Assembly: GCA_020062665.1 (NCBI GenBank)
Contig: JAGUVW010000015.1
Span: 1-64,000 of the forward strand
Origin: Pseudomonadales bacterium
Lineage (GTDB): Bacteria; Pseudomonadota; Gammaproteobacteria; Pseudomonadales; Ketobacteraceae
DNA: 64,000 nucleotides
Reading direction: 5' to 3'
Shown: positions 16,298 to 25,380 of the stretch, piece by piece
How the letters are laid out: each line of letters opens with the position of its first letter
Position numbering within the stretch: the first letter of the stretch is position 1
Translations under genes and position numbers: made by a program
The notes under the pieces: generated by a model
The model's database searches: none
Told to the model about the DNA's origin: nothing
Seen by the model: the letters and a program-made list of their open reading frames with translations, nothing else

Positions 16298-17359
16298 TCA
16301 GGTTTCCTTCGGCCCCACGAACACCGTGATTTCCTCACGATCGTGATACAGCTGGCGCGCTGACATCTGATACGCAATGCCCGCCTGATCCAGTTCCGCG
16401 CGGATCCGCGTCAGAATCTGATCCACTTCCTGCCAACGTTTTTTCATCGGCAATTTCAAATTGAAAATCGCAAACCGGCACCAGCCTTTCACCAGCCAGC
16501 GCTCCATCAATTCGGCGACGCGGGCCGGCTTTTCCACCATGTCGCACACCAGCCAGTCCACCTGACGATTGGGTTTGTAGGCGAACGCATCTTCGCGCAA
16601 ATGGGTGACTTGCCCGCTTTCCATCAGCTGCTTGTCCATGGGCCCGTTATCCACCGCCACCACCTGCATGCCGCGATGCACCAGCTGCCAGGTCCAGCCG
16701 CCCGGCGCAGCACCCAGATCCACCGCTTTCTGAAACGGCTTGATGTACACCGCGCGCAAATGTTCGGGAATCAGCTGCAGCCAGGCTTCTTCCAGTTTCA
16801 ACGTGGAACGGCTCGGTGCCGACGGTGGCTGACGCAAACGCGGATACCCCACATCCCACAGCGACGCATTGCGCCGAGGCGTAAGCCCCACCCAGAACTC
16901 CTCGCCCGACAGAAAAAACACCTGCACGATCCAGTCGGCCTTGTCCGGCGTGCGGGCCTGCAACGGCGCGAGGGCTTTTTCCAGCGGTTTTTCCAGCTTG
17001 CGGGTGAGGCGCGACAGACTCTTGCCGTCGTTGGTATCGGGGAACGTCAGCCAGCTGCCATGAAACGCGGGTGCCTGCTGCAGCACTTCAACGATCGGCG
17101 CAATGCGATCGGTCGGCGCTTCCAGCGTCACATGTTCCACAACCGCCATCCACTGCCGCGCAAAAATCAATTCCGCGAACGCCAGGCGCTGCATCAGGGA
17201 TTCCGCACTATCCGGCTGATATCCCTCGAAAATGACATAACCCTGCCCGGCCTGGGCGCGCACAAAACCATGCACGCCAACGGCGGCGGATTTCACCTGG
17301 ATCTCGGCGGCGATGTCCGGCTCAAGGCCGGCACGACAGGTGATGAGGAGTTGCTGCAT
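16298..17359 (-). CDS. rlmM: 23S rRNA (cytidine-2498-2'-O)-methyltransferase RlmM
   Basis: A 353-aa protein with an N-terminal THUMP-like part (LLITCRAGLEPDIAAEIQ) and a C-terminal Rossmann methyltransferase with the SAM-binding motif VDLGAAPGGWTWQLVHRG near residue 205, then VAVDNGPM and the acidic VDWLVCDMVEKP. RlmM methylates the ribose of C2498 in 23S rRNA using S-adenosylmethionine. I place the start at 17359 by comparison with the usual N-terminus; an ATG at 17377 is also in frame and neither has a good ribosome site. First gene of a likely rlmM-MFS-tusA unit. Length matches the pseudomonad family. Confidence 0.93.
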   Translation of the reverse strand: MQQLLITCRAGLEPDIAAEIQVKSAAVGVHGFVRAQAGQGYVIFEGYQPDSAESLMQRLAFAELIFARQWMAVVEHVTLEAPTDRIAPIVEVLQQAPAFHGSWLTFPDTNDGKSLSRLTRKLEKPLEKALAPLQARTPDKADWIVQVFFLSGEEFWVGLTPRRNASLWDVGYPRLRQPPSAPSRSTLKLEEAWLQLIPEHLRAVYIKPFQKAVDLGAAPGGWTWQLVHRGMQVVAVDNGPMDKQLMESGQVTHLREDAFAYKPNRQVDWLVCDMVEKPARVAELMERWLVKGWCRFAIFNLKLPMKKRWQEVDQILTRIRAELDQAGIAYQMSARQLYHDREEITVFVGPKET

Positions 17360-17410
17360 GGGCCATGTCCAGTTCATTCGACGGGATGCGCATTCTACCG
17401 GAACACAGGC

Positions 17411-17436
17411 ACAAAAAAACCCGCACGCGGCGGGTT
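17411..17436 (-). terminator. intrinsic terminator after the SCP2 gene
   Basis: On the minus strand the hairpin AACCCGC / GCGGGTT (7-bp arms, 5-nt loop, 17418-17436) is followed directly by a run of seven T. It lies 24 nt past the stop of the SCP2-domain gene and upstream of rlmM, so it separates the two units. Confidence 0.85.
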
Positions 17437-17459
17437 CTTCTGCAGGATGCGATCCGACC

Positions 17460-17849
17460 TTAGCCGGTCACTTCCAGGATCTGCTTTTGCAGGGCTTTCT
17501 GTGCAGCAGAAGGCTGAACGGTCTGCATCGCCATCAACTTGCTCATGTCGCCTTCGATCTTGATCTGGCCGCTCATGAAACCTTGCATGCCGGCAGACTG
17601 ATCGTTGTCGATGAACAGGCGGTGTGCCAGATCAACAGGCAGCGTCATCTTGGTGGGTGCATTGGCATGGTGACCTTTTTCGATCATGCCGGATGCCATT
17701 GCGATATCCACGTCACCGAAATCGGAACCGGTAACCGTGATGTTGATCACCAGATCGTGCATGGCAGCAGGCACCTGCAGATCGCCAGCAGCAGCTTTCA
17801 GTTCGTTGACTTTGGCAAACCACTCGGTGGACAAAAACTTGAATTTCAT
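17460..17849 (-). CDS. SCP2 sterol-binding domain protein
   Basis: A 129-aa cytoplasmic protein consisting of one SCP2-like domain (MHDLVINITVTGSDFGDVDIAM, then FMSGQIKIEGDMSKLMAMQTVQPS, typical of the domain's final strand and helix). SCP2 domains bind hydrophobic ligands such as sterols, fatty acids or acyl-CoA in a tunnel. The ATG at 17849 has AGGAG about 6 nt upstream. It is a single-gene unit with a strong terminator. No ligand can be named; context does not point to a pathway beyond general lipid metabolism. Confidence 0.85.
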   Translation of the reverse strand: MKFKFLSTEWFAKVNELKAAAGDLQVPAAMHDLVINITVTGSDFGDVDIAMASGMIEKGHHANAPTKMTLPVDLAHRLFIDNDQSAGMQGFMSGQIKIEGDMSKLMAMQTVQPSAAQKALQKQILEVTG

Positions 17850-18034
17850 ACGGCTTCTCCTGTTTGATTTTTATAGCCACTTTTACCACCACCCCGGGCG
17901 GAGCAGCTTGTATTATACGCTCATCAATCAAACGACTGTTTGAGACGTTGCGGTTAAAGTATTAAAACCCGCGCCTTTATTCAATAGCCATTTTGTCCAG
18001 CCTGCCGTGTATTTTGGTCAACCTGATAACGCAG

Positions 18035-18058
18035 AAAGGCAGCACGGAGGCTGCCTTT
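18035..18058. terminator. hairpin past the amtB stop
   Basis: AAAGGCAGC / GCTGCCTTT, 9-bp perfect arms around a 6-nt loop, 25 nt beyond the amtB stop codon. Each side ends in only three T, so termination would be weak or Rho-assisted. Confidence 0.6.
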
Positions 18059-18082
18059 GCGCTGACAATCACATCAGGATGG

Positions 18083-19393
18083 CTATTTGATGTCGTAGCC
18101 ACGCTCGTCGTGCAGCACGATATCCAGACCTTCGGTTTCCTGATCGCCGGTGACACGCAGCCCCATCAGGGCACCGATCACTTTCAGCAGAATCCAGGAC
18201 ACCGCGGCGGTGTACACCAGCGTCACGATCACGCCGATGGCCTGCACCTTGAGCTGCTCCGGGATGGAGCTGTTGTCACCACCAAAGCCCAGGCCGCTGA
18301 ACAGGCCCAGGTCCGGCGAGCAGTAGATACCCACCAAGAGAGTGCCCAGAATGCCGCCCACGCCGTGCACGGGGAACACGTCCAGGGAGTCGTCGATGTG
18401 CAGTTTGCGCTTGATCAGCATGGTCATGTAGAAGCAGAGCACACCCGCACAGAGGCCAATCACCAGTGCTGCCGCCGGCCCCACCGAGCCGGATGCCGGT
18501 GTGATGGTGCCCAACCCCGCCACCATGCCAGTCACGATACCCAGCACCGACGGCTTGCCATGACGGATCCATTCGCAGGCCATCCAGGCCATTGCGCCCG
18601 CCGACGCGGAAATGTGCGTCGCCATCAGCGCCATCGCCGCATTGCCATTGGCCGCCACCGCACTGCCGGCATTGAAGCCGAACCAGCCCACCCACAGCAT
18701 GCCGGCGCCCGTCACCGTCATGGTCAGGTTGTGGGGCATCATCGCCGTCTGCGGGAAGCCCTTGCGCGGCCCCATCACCAGCGCTGCCACCAGCGCCGCC
18801 ACACCAGCGGTGATATGCACCACGGTGCCACCGGCATAATCCAGCAGCCCCATCTGCTGCAGCCAGCCGCCACCCCACACCCAATGGCAGATCGGCGCAT
18901 ACACTAGCAACAGCCACAGGGTGCTGAACACCAGCATGGACGAAAACTTCATCCGCTCGGCAAACGCACCCACGATCAGCGCCGGCGTGATGACAGCAAA
19001 GGTCATCTGGAACATGGCGAACAGCGACGTGGGAATGTCCCCAGTCACGCTGTCCAGCTTGATGCTGGCGAACAGCACGTTACCGAAATCCCCCAGCCAC
19101 GGCCCTGCCTCGCCGCCGGAACCAAAGGCCATGGTGTACCCCACCACAAACCACAGGATCGACATGGCACCGGTGAGGGCAAAGCATTGCATCAGCACCG
19201 ACAGCACGTTCTTGGAGCGCACCAGCCCCGCATAGAACAGCGACAGGCCGGGAATGGTCATGAACAGAACCAGCGCGGTGGCGGTCAGCATCCAGGCGGT
19301 GGAGCCGGAATCGATCCCCTCCGCCCAGGACACGGCAGGAACGCAGGACAAAAGAATGCCCCACGACAAACGTCGAAAGGTAGTGTTCAGCAT
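18083..19393 (-). CDS. amtB: ammonium transporter AmtB
   Basis: A 436-aa membrane protein with a cleavable signal (ILLSCVPAVSWA) and 11 membrane segments. The signature LFYAGLVRSKNVLSVLMQCFAL and the two pore histidines (VVHITAGVAALVA, FPVHGVGGILGTLL) are present. It conducts ammonium/ammonia into the cell; in the family a PII protein (GlnK) plugs the trimer when nitrogen is plentiful. The ATG at 19393 is preceded by AAGGGGA. It lies 54 nt downstream of glnK, the standard glnK-amtB operon, so it is probably under the same nitrogen control. Confidence 0.96.
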   Translation of the reverse strand: MLNTTFRRLSWGILLSCVPAVSWAEGIDSGSTAWMLTATALVLFMTIPGLSLFYAGLVRSKNVLSVLMQCFALTGAMSILWFVVGYTMAFGSGGEAGPWLGDFGNVLFASIKLDSVTGDIPTSLFAMFQMTFAVITPALIVGAFAERMKFSSMLVFSTLWLLLVYAPICHWVWGGGWLQQMGLLDYAGGTVVHITAGVAALVAALVMGPRKGFPQTAMMPHNLTMTVTGAGMLWVGWFGFNAGSAVAANGNAAMALMATHISASAGAMAWMACEWIRHGKPSVLGIVTGMVAGLGTITPASGSVGPAAALVIGLCAGVLCFYMTMLIKRKLHIDDSLDVFPVHGVGGILGTLLVGIYCSPDLGLFSGLGFGGDNSSIPEQLKVQAIGVIVTLVYTAAVSWILLKVIGALMGLRVTGDQETEGLDIVLHDERGYDIK

Positions 19394-19447
19394 GGATATC
19401 CCCTTGAAGGATTTATTGAAAAAAACTGTTGTTATACAGGCGTCCGC

Positions 19448-19872
<425 letters not shown>

Positions 19873-20037
19873 TCTCGTCAAATCTAATACTTTCAATTGG
19901 TTACATTAGATTGCGAGTAACACTGCGCCATAAATGCACCAATCAAGTGCTAACACGGAACCGCGCGCACCTCTACTGAGCACAGCAGCCAGGTGCAGCA
20001 CAGCCGGCCCCGCTATTCCTTTATGGGTAACAGTCGG

Positions 20038-20078
20038 TTGACCTGTATCAACAAGCACTAAGGGGCGGTTCCTATAAT
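20038..20078 (+). promoter_or_regulatory. class II FNR/Anr-dependent promoter of ccoNOQP
   Basis: An FNR/Anr box TTGAC-CTGT-ATCAA (20038-20051, one mismatch to TTGAT-N4-ATCAA) is followed by a perfect -10 TATAAT (20073-20078). The box centre would be at about -41.5 from the expected start near 20086, the exact geometry of class II FNR activation. This predicts low-oxygen induction of the cbb3 oxidase. Confidence 0.85.
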
Positions 20079-20183
20079 GCGGTGTGCCACCTGCTCTGCC
20101 TTGTGGGTGGCCAGTCTGTTTTTGTGGGAGAAACAGAAGTCGAAGCAAGTGTGTTAACTCACTCAACACAGGAATGACTTTCA

Positions 20184-21614
<1,431 letters not shown>

Positions 21615-21626
21615 GGAGTACCGACC

Positions 21627-22241
21627 ATGGCAAAGACGCATGAAATTGTCGAAAAAAACGTTGGCCTGATGATCGTTCTGACCCTGGTGGCGGTGAGCTT
21701 CGGTGGTCTGGTGGAAATCGTGCCCCTGTTCTTCCAGAAGCAGACCACTCAGCCGCTGGAGGGCATGAAGCCCTGGACTGCCCTTCAGGTGGAAGGTCGT
21801 GACATCTACATCCGGGAAGGCTGCAACGTGTGCCACACCCAGATGATCCGTCCGTTCCGCGCCGAAACCGAGCGCTACGGTCATTACTCCGTTGCCGGTG
21901 AGCACGTGTGGGAACACCCGCACCTGTGGGGTTCCAAGCGTACCGGGCCTGATCTGGCACGCGTCGGCGGCCGCTACAGTGACAAGTGGCATATGGATCA
22001 CCTGTACAACCCCCGTGACGTGGTGCCGGAATCCAACATGCCTTCGTTCCCTTGGCTGTTCGACAACACGCTGGATGGCGAACTGACCGGCAAGAAGATG
22101 GAAACCTTCCGTCTGCTGGGCGTGCCATACAGCGATGAGGACATCGCAGGCGCCAAGGCAGCCGTGGAAGGCAAACGGGAAATCGACGCGCTTGTCGCGT
22201 ATCTGCAGGGATTGGGCACCACTCTCAGCTCGAAGAGGTGA
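21627..22241 (+). CDS. ccoO: cbb3-type cytochrome c oxidase subunit II (CcoO)
   Basis: A 204-aa membrane-anchored monoheme cytochrome c. An N-terminal segment ([25 protein letters not shown]) anchors it, and CNVCH near residue 70 binds heme c covalently; Met in SNMPSFPW is the likely sixth ligand. It passes electrons from CcoP toward the CcoN centre. It lies 12 nt after ccoN with a GGAG ribosome site and its stop overlaps the region just before ccoQ. No unusual features. Confidence 0.97.
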   Translation: MAKTHEIVEKNVGLMIVLTLVAVSFGGLVEIVPLFFQKQTTQPLEGMKPWTALQVEGRDIYIREGCNVCHTQMIRPFRAETERYGHYSVAGEHVWEHPHLWGSKRTGPDLARVGGRYSDKWHMDHLYNPRDVVPESNMPSFPWLFDNTLDGELTGKKMETFRLLGVPYSDEDIAGAKAAVEGKREIDALVAYLQGLGTTLSSKR

Positions 22242-22246
22242 ACCCG

Positions 22247-22435
22247 ATGGACATCAATACACTGCGTGGTATCGCAACGATTCTGGCCTTTGGCGCCTTC
22301 ATTGGCGTGTGCTGGTGGGTGTTCGGCGCCCGCCGCAAGCAAGGCTTCGACGAGGCAGCCAACCTGCCCTTTGCAGATGACGCGCACGAACTGAATTCCC
22401 TACAGCACGACAAGGGCACGGAGAATAAACAATGA
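22247..22435 (+). CDS. ccoQ: cbb3-type oxidase small subunit CcoQ
   Basis: A 62-aa single-segment membrane protein (GIATILAFGAFIGVCWWVFGARRK, then an acidic tail). CcoQ stabilises the assembled oxidase. The ATG at 22247 has GAAGAGG upstream; an in-frame GTG at 22238 overlaps the ccoO stop and is less likely. It lies in the normal position between ccoO and ccoP, whose start overlaps its stop (ATGA). Confidence 0.93.
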   Translation: MDINTLRGIATILAFGAFIGVCWWVFGARRKQGFDEAANLPFADDAHELNSLQHDKGTENKQ

Positions 22436-23331
22436 CTGGTACTGACTTTACTCAAGGCTGGGTGAATGGCTGGATCATCGCCATCGTCCTGATCAACCTG
22501 CTGGGCTGCCTGTGGCTGCTCTGGTGGACCCGCAAGCGCCCGGAAGATCACATCGCCGAAGGCGAATCCATGGGCCATTCCTTCGACGGCATCGAGGAAC
22601 TGAACAATCCGCTGCCCCACTGGTGGCTGAACCTGTTCTATTTCACGATCGCTTTCGCCTTCATCTATCTGACGCTGTATCCCGGCTGGGGCGACGCGAA
22701 AGGCATGCTGGGCTGGACCTCCCACAACCAGTGGGAAATGGAAGTGGAAAAGGCCAACAACCGTTTCGATCGCGTGTTCAAGGACTATGCCGCAATTCCG
22801 GTGGAAGAGCTGGCGAAAGATCCGCAGGCGGTGAAGATCGGCCAGCGCCTGTTTGGCAACAACTGTGCCCTGTGCCACGGTTCGGACGCACGCGGTAACC
22901 TGGGTTATCCCAATCTGGTGGACAACGACTGGCTGTATGGCGGTAGCGCCGACCAGATCGTGGCGTCGATCACCCACGGTCGTAATGCGATGATGCCTCC
23001 TGGTGGTGGCTTGCCCATGACTGAGCAGGATGTGCTGGATATGACCGCTTACGTGTTGACGCTGAGTGGCCGCAAGGGGTCGGGTAATGCCGACGCCGCC
23101 AAGGCCAAGTTTGCCGTGTGCAGTGCCTGTCATGGCGCTGACGGCACTGGCAATCCGGCACTGGGCGGCCCCAACCTGACCGACAACATCTGGCTGTATG
23201 GCGGCACCGAGAAAGCCATCATCGAAACCCTGACCCTTGGCCGTCAGGGCAAGATGCCAGCGTTCAAGGACACACTGGGCGAAGAGAAAATCCACGTGCT
23301 CGCCGCCTACGTGTACAGCCTGAGCATGTAA
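22432..23331 (+). CDS. ccoP: cbb3-type cytochrome c oxidase subunit III (CcoP)
   Basis: A 299-aa diheme cytochrome c. Two N-terminal membrane segments (WIIAIVLINLLGCLWLLWW and LNLFYFTIAFAFIYLTLY, with the family motif LPHWWL between them) anchor two cytochrome c domains with CALCH (about residue 145) and CSACH (about 228). It accepts electrons from soluble cytochromes and delivers them to CcoO. Its ATG overlaps the ccoQ stop by ATGA and a GGAG site lies upstream. It ends the core operon; a strong hairpin follows before ccoG. Confidence 0.97.
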   Translation: MTGTDFTQGWVNGWIIAIVLINLLGCLWLLWWTRKRPEDHIAEGESMGHSFDGIEELNNPLPHWWLNLFYFTIAFAFIYLTLYPGWGDAKGMLGWTSHNQWEMEVEKANNRFDRVFKDYAAIPVEELAKDPQAVKIGQRLFGNNCALCHGSDARGNLGYPNLVDNDWLYGGSADQIVASITHGRNAMMPPGGGLPMTEQDVLDMTAYVLTLSGRKGSGNADAAKAKFAVCSACHGADGTGNPALGGPNLTDNIWLYGGTEKAIIETLTLGRQGKMPAFKDTLGEEKIHVLAAYVYSLSM

Positions 23332-23343
23332 GCCCTTCTGCTG

Positions 23344-23370
23344 TGGCGCGCCGCCAGTTGGGGCGCGCCA
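23344..23370. other. GC-rich hairpin between ccoP and ccoG
   Basis: TGGCGCGCC / GGCGCGCCA, 9-bp perfect arms around a 9-nt loop, 12 nt past the ccoP stop. There is no T-run, so it is more likely an mRNA-stabilising or partial termination structure separating structural from assembly genes than a full terminator. Confidence 0.55.
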
Positions 23371-23429
23371 TTGTCTGCCGCCAGCAGCGTCACACCCCAA
23401 AGATGATCCCCGGCCTGAGCAGGTGATGT

Positions 23430-24839
23430 ATGGCAAATGCCGAGAAAATCGCGGTCAAGGAACTGAACCCCGGTGACAAAGGGAGCGGAGATCTCTACAG
23501 GAAACGCGAGCACATCTACCAGCGCCATATTTCCGGCTTCTTCCAGACCCTGCGCATCGCCACCATCTGGATCACGCTGGGCCTCTATTTCATTCTGCCC
23601 TGGTTCACCTGGGATGGCCGCCAGGCCGTACTGTTCGATCTGCCGGAGCGCAAGTTCTACATTTTCTGGTTCACCTTCTGGCCGCAGGATTTTCTGTATC
23701 TGTCCTGGCTGTTGATCATCGCGGCCTTTGCGCTGTTTTTCTTTACTGTGCTGGCCGGGCGGGTCTGGTGCGGTTACACCTGTCCGCAAACCGTGTGGAC
23801 GACGTTCTTCATGTGGATCGAGTACATCACCGAAGGCGATCGCAGCCAGCGCATCAAGCTGGACGCGCAACCCTGGTCGCTGAACAAGGGTGTGCGCAAG
23901 GTCGCCAAGCATGGTCTGTGGCTGGTGCTGGCATTCTGGACGGCGTTTACCTTCGTTGGCTACTTTGCGCCAGTGCGGGAGTTGTGGTTCGACCTGTACG
24001 ATTTCAACGTGTCGGCCTGGGCGTGGTTCTGGCTGTTCTTCTTTACCGCCGCGACCTACACCAACGCCGGCTGGCTGCGCGAGCAGGTGTGTCTGTACAT
24101 GTGCCCCTACGCACGCTTCCAGAGTGTGATGTTCGACCGGGATACGCTGATCGTGACGTACGACAGCCCCCGCGGCGAACCCCGAGGCTCGCGCAAGAAA
24201 GGCGCCGATCCCAAGGCAGAAGGCCTGGGTGACTGCATCAACTGCCAGATGTGCGTGCAGGTGTGCCCCACCGGCATCGATATCCGCAACGGCCTGCAGT
24301 ATGAATGCATCGGCTGCGCCGCCTGCATCGACGCCTGCGATCACATCATGGATCAAATGGGCTATCCCCGTGGTCTGATCCGCTATTCCACCGAAAACGT
24401 GATCGAAGGCAAGCCGTCGAAAATCCTGCGCCCGCGTCTGATCGGTTATGGTGCCGTGCTGAGTGTGATGATCGTTCTGTTCCTGGCAGTGCTGCTGAAC
24501 CGGGTGCCGCTGCAGATGGACATCATCCGCGACCGCAATGCGCTCTATCGCGAAACCTTCGACGGCAACATCGAAAATACCTACACACTGAAGATCATGA
24601 ACAAGACGCAGGAAGAGCAGGAATACGTTGTGACCTTCAGCGGACTGGCGGGCGCCATCCCGCGCATGCCTGACGCCATCAGGGCGCTGCCTGGCGAGCT
24701 GGTGAATCTGCCGGTGACGGTGGAAATCAGCCCCGACCAGTTGCAGCAGCGCAATACCACGGTGTATTTCACGGTGGAAGCGAAGTCCGACCCATCCCGG
24801 CAAGTCACGGAGGAAAGCCGGTTCCTGGGGCCGCGCTGA
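23430..24839 (+). CDS. ccoG: cbb3 oxidase assembly protein CcoG (copper-reducing iron-sulfur protein)
   Basis: A 469-aa membrane protein with about five segments, a CGYTCPQTVW motif (copper site) in a membrane segment and two 4Fe-4S cluster motifs (CINCQMCVQVCPTGIDIR and CIGCAACIDACDHI, about residues 270-310), followed by an Ig-like periplasmic domain. CcoG is known to reduce Cu(II) to Cu(I) for supply to the CcoN CuB site. AGGTGA precedes the ATG at 23430. First of the assembly genes ccoGHIS, 98 nt after ccoP. Confidence 0.95.
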   Translation: MANAEKIAVKELNPGDKGSGDLYRKREHIYQRHISGFFQTLRIATIWITLGLYFILPWFTWDGRQAVLFDLPERKFYIFWFTFWPQDFLYLSWLLIIAAFALFFFTVLAGRVWCGYTCPQTVWTTFFMWIEYITEGDRSQRIKLDAQPWSLNKGVRKVAKHGLWLVLAFWTAFTFVGYFAPVRELWFDLYDFNVSAWAWFWLFFFTAATYTNAGWLREQVCLYMCPYARFQSVMFDRDTLIVTYDSPRGEPRGSRKKGADPKAEGLGDCINCQMCVQVCPTGIDIRNGLQYECIGCAACIDACDHIMDQMGYPRGLIRYSTENVIEGKPSKILRPRLIGYGAVLSVMIVLFLAVLLNRVPLQMDIIRDRNALYRETFDGNIENTYTLKIMNKTQEEQEYVVTFSGLAGAIPRMPDAIRALPGELVNLPVTVEISPDQLQQRNTTVYFTVEAKSDPSRQVTEESRFLGPR

Positions 24840-24872
24840 CGCTGCCCCTTCTTCTGCATGCCGAGCATAGTG

Positions 24873-25367
24873 ATGAGAACTGACACAAAGCCCTGGTACA
24901 AACAATTCTGGCCCTGGTTTCTGATTGCCATTCCCGGCAGTTCGGTGATCACGGGAATGATCCTGCTGACGTTAGCCATCAACGGTCGGGACACGCTGGT
25001 GCGCGAGGAGTGGTACAAGGATGGCATGGCCATCAACCAGCGTCTGGAAAAGCGCACCCGCGCCCAGGATGCCGGTATCAAGGCGTTTTTCACCTTCGAC
25101 AACAGCGACAACATCGTCACGCTGCGGCTGACCAACCTGGACCCTGCCCAGGATGCCGGACTGGTGCTGGAGCTGGTGCATCCGACCCTGGCTCAGCGGG
25201 ACATGCGCGCCGAACTGTACAAGACGCCGGACAACCGCTATTTCGCCAAGCTCAATGGCACGCCCAGCGGTTTCTACTACACCCTGCTGAGTTCGAGCCA
25301 AGGGAACTGGGAAATCGAAAGCCAGGTCAATTTCGCCAACACGCTGAACGATTTTGAACTCAATTGA
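24873..25367 (+). CDS. ccoH: cbb3 oxidase assembly protein CcoH (FixH)
   Basis: A 164-aa protein with one N-terminal membrane segment (FWPWFLIAIPGSSVITGMILLTLAIN), the family opening KPWYKQFWPW and the conserved LVREEWYKDGMAINQRLEK after it; the rest is a periplasmic beta domain. CcoH is a late assembly factor of the cbb3 oxidase. I place the start at 24873; an ATG at 24858 is in frame and neither has a strong ribosome site. Second gene of ccoGHIS. Confidence 0.92.
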   Translation: MRTDTKPWYKQFWPWFLIAIPGSSVITGMILLTLAINGRDTLVREEWYKDGMAINQRLEKRTRAQDAGIKAFFTFDNSDNIVTLRLTNLDPAQDAGLVLELVHPTLAQRDMRAELYKTPDNRYFAKLNGTPSGFYYTLLSSSQGNWEIESQVNFANTLNDFELN

Positions 25368-25380
25368 AGCCTCCCTCACC

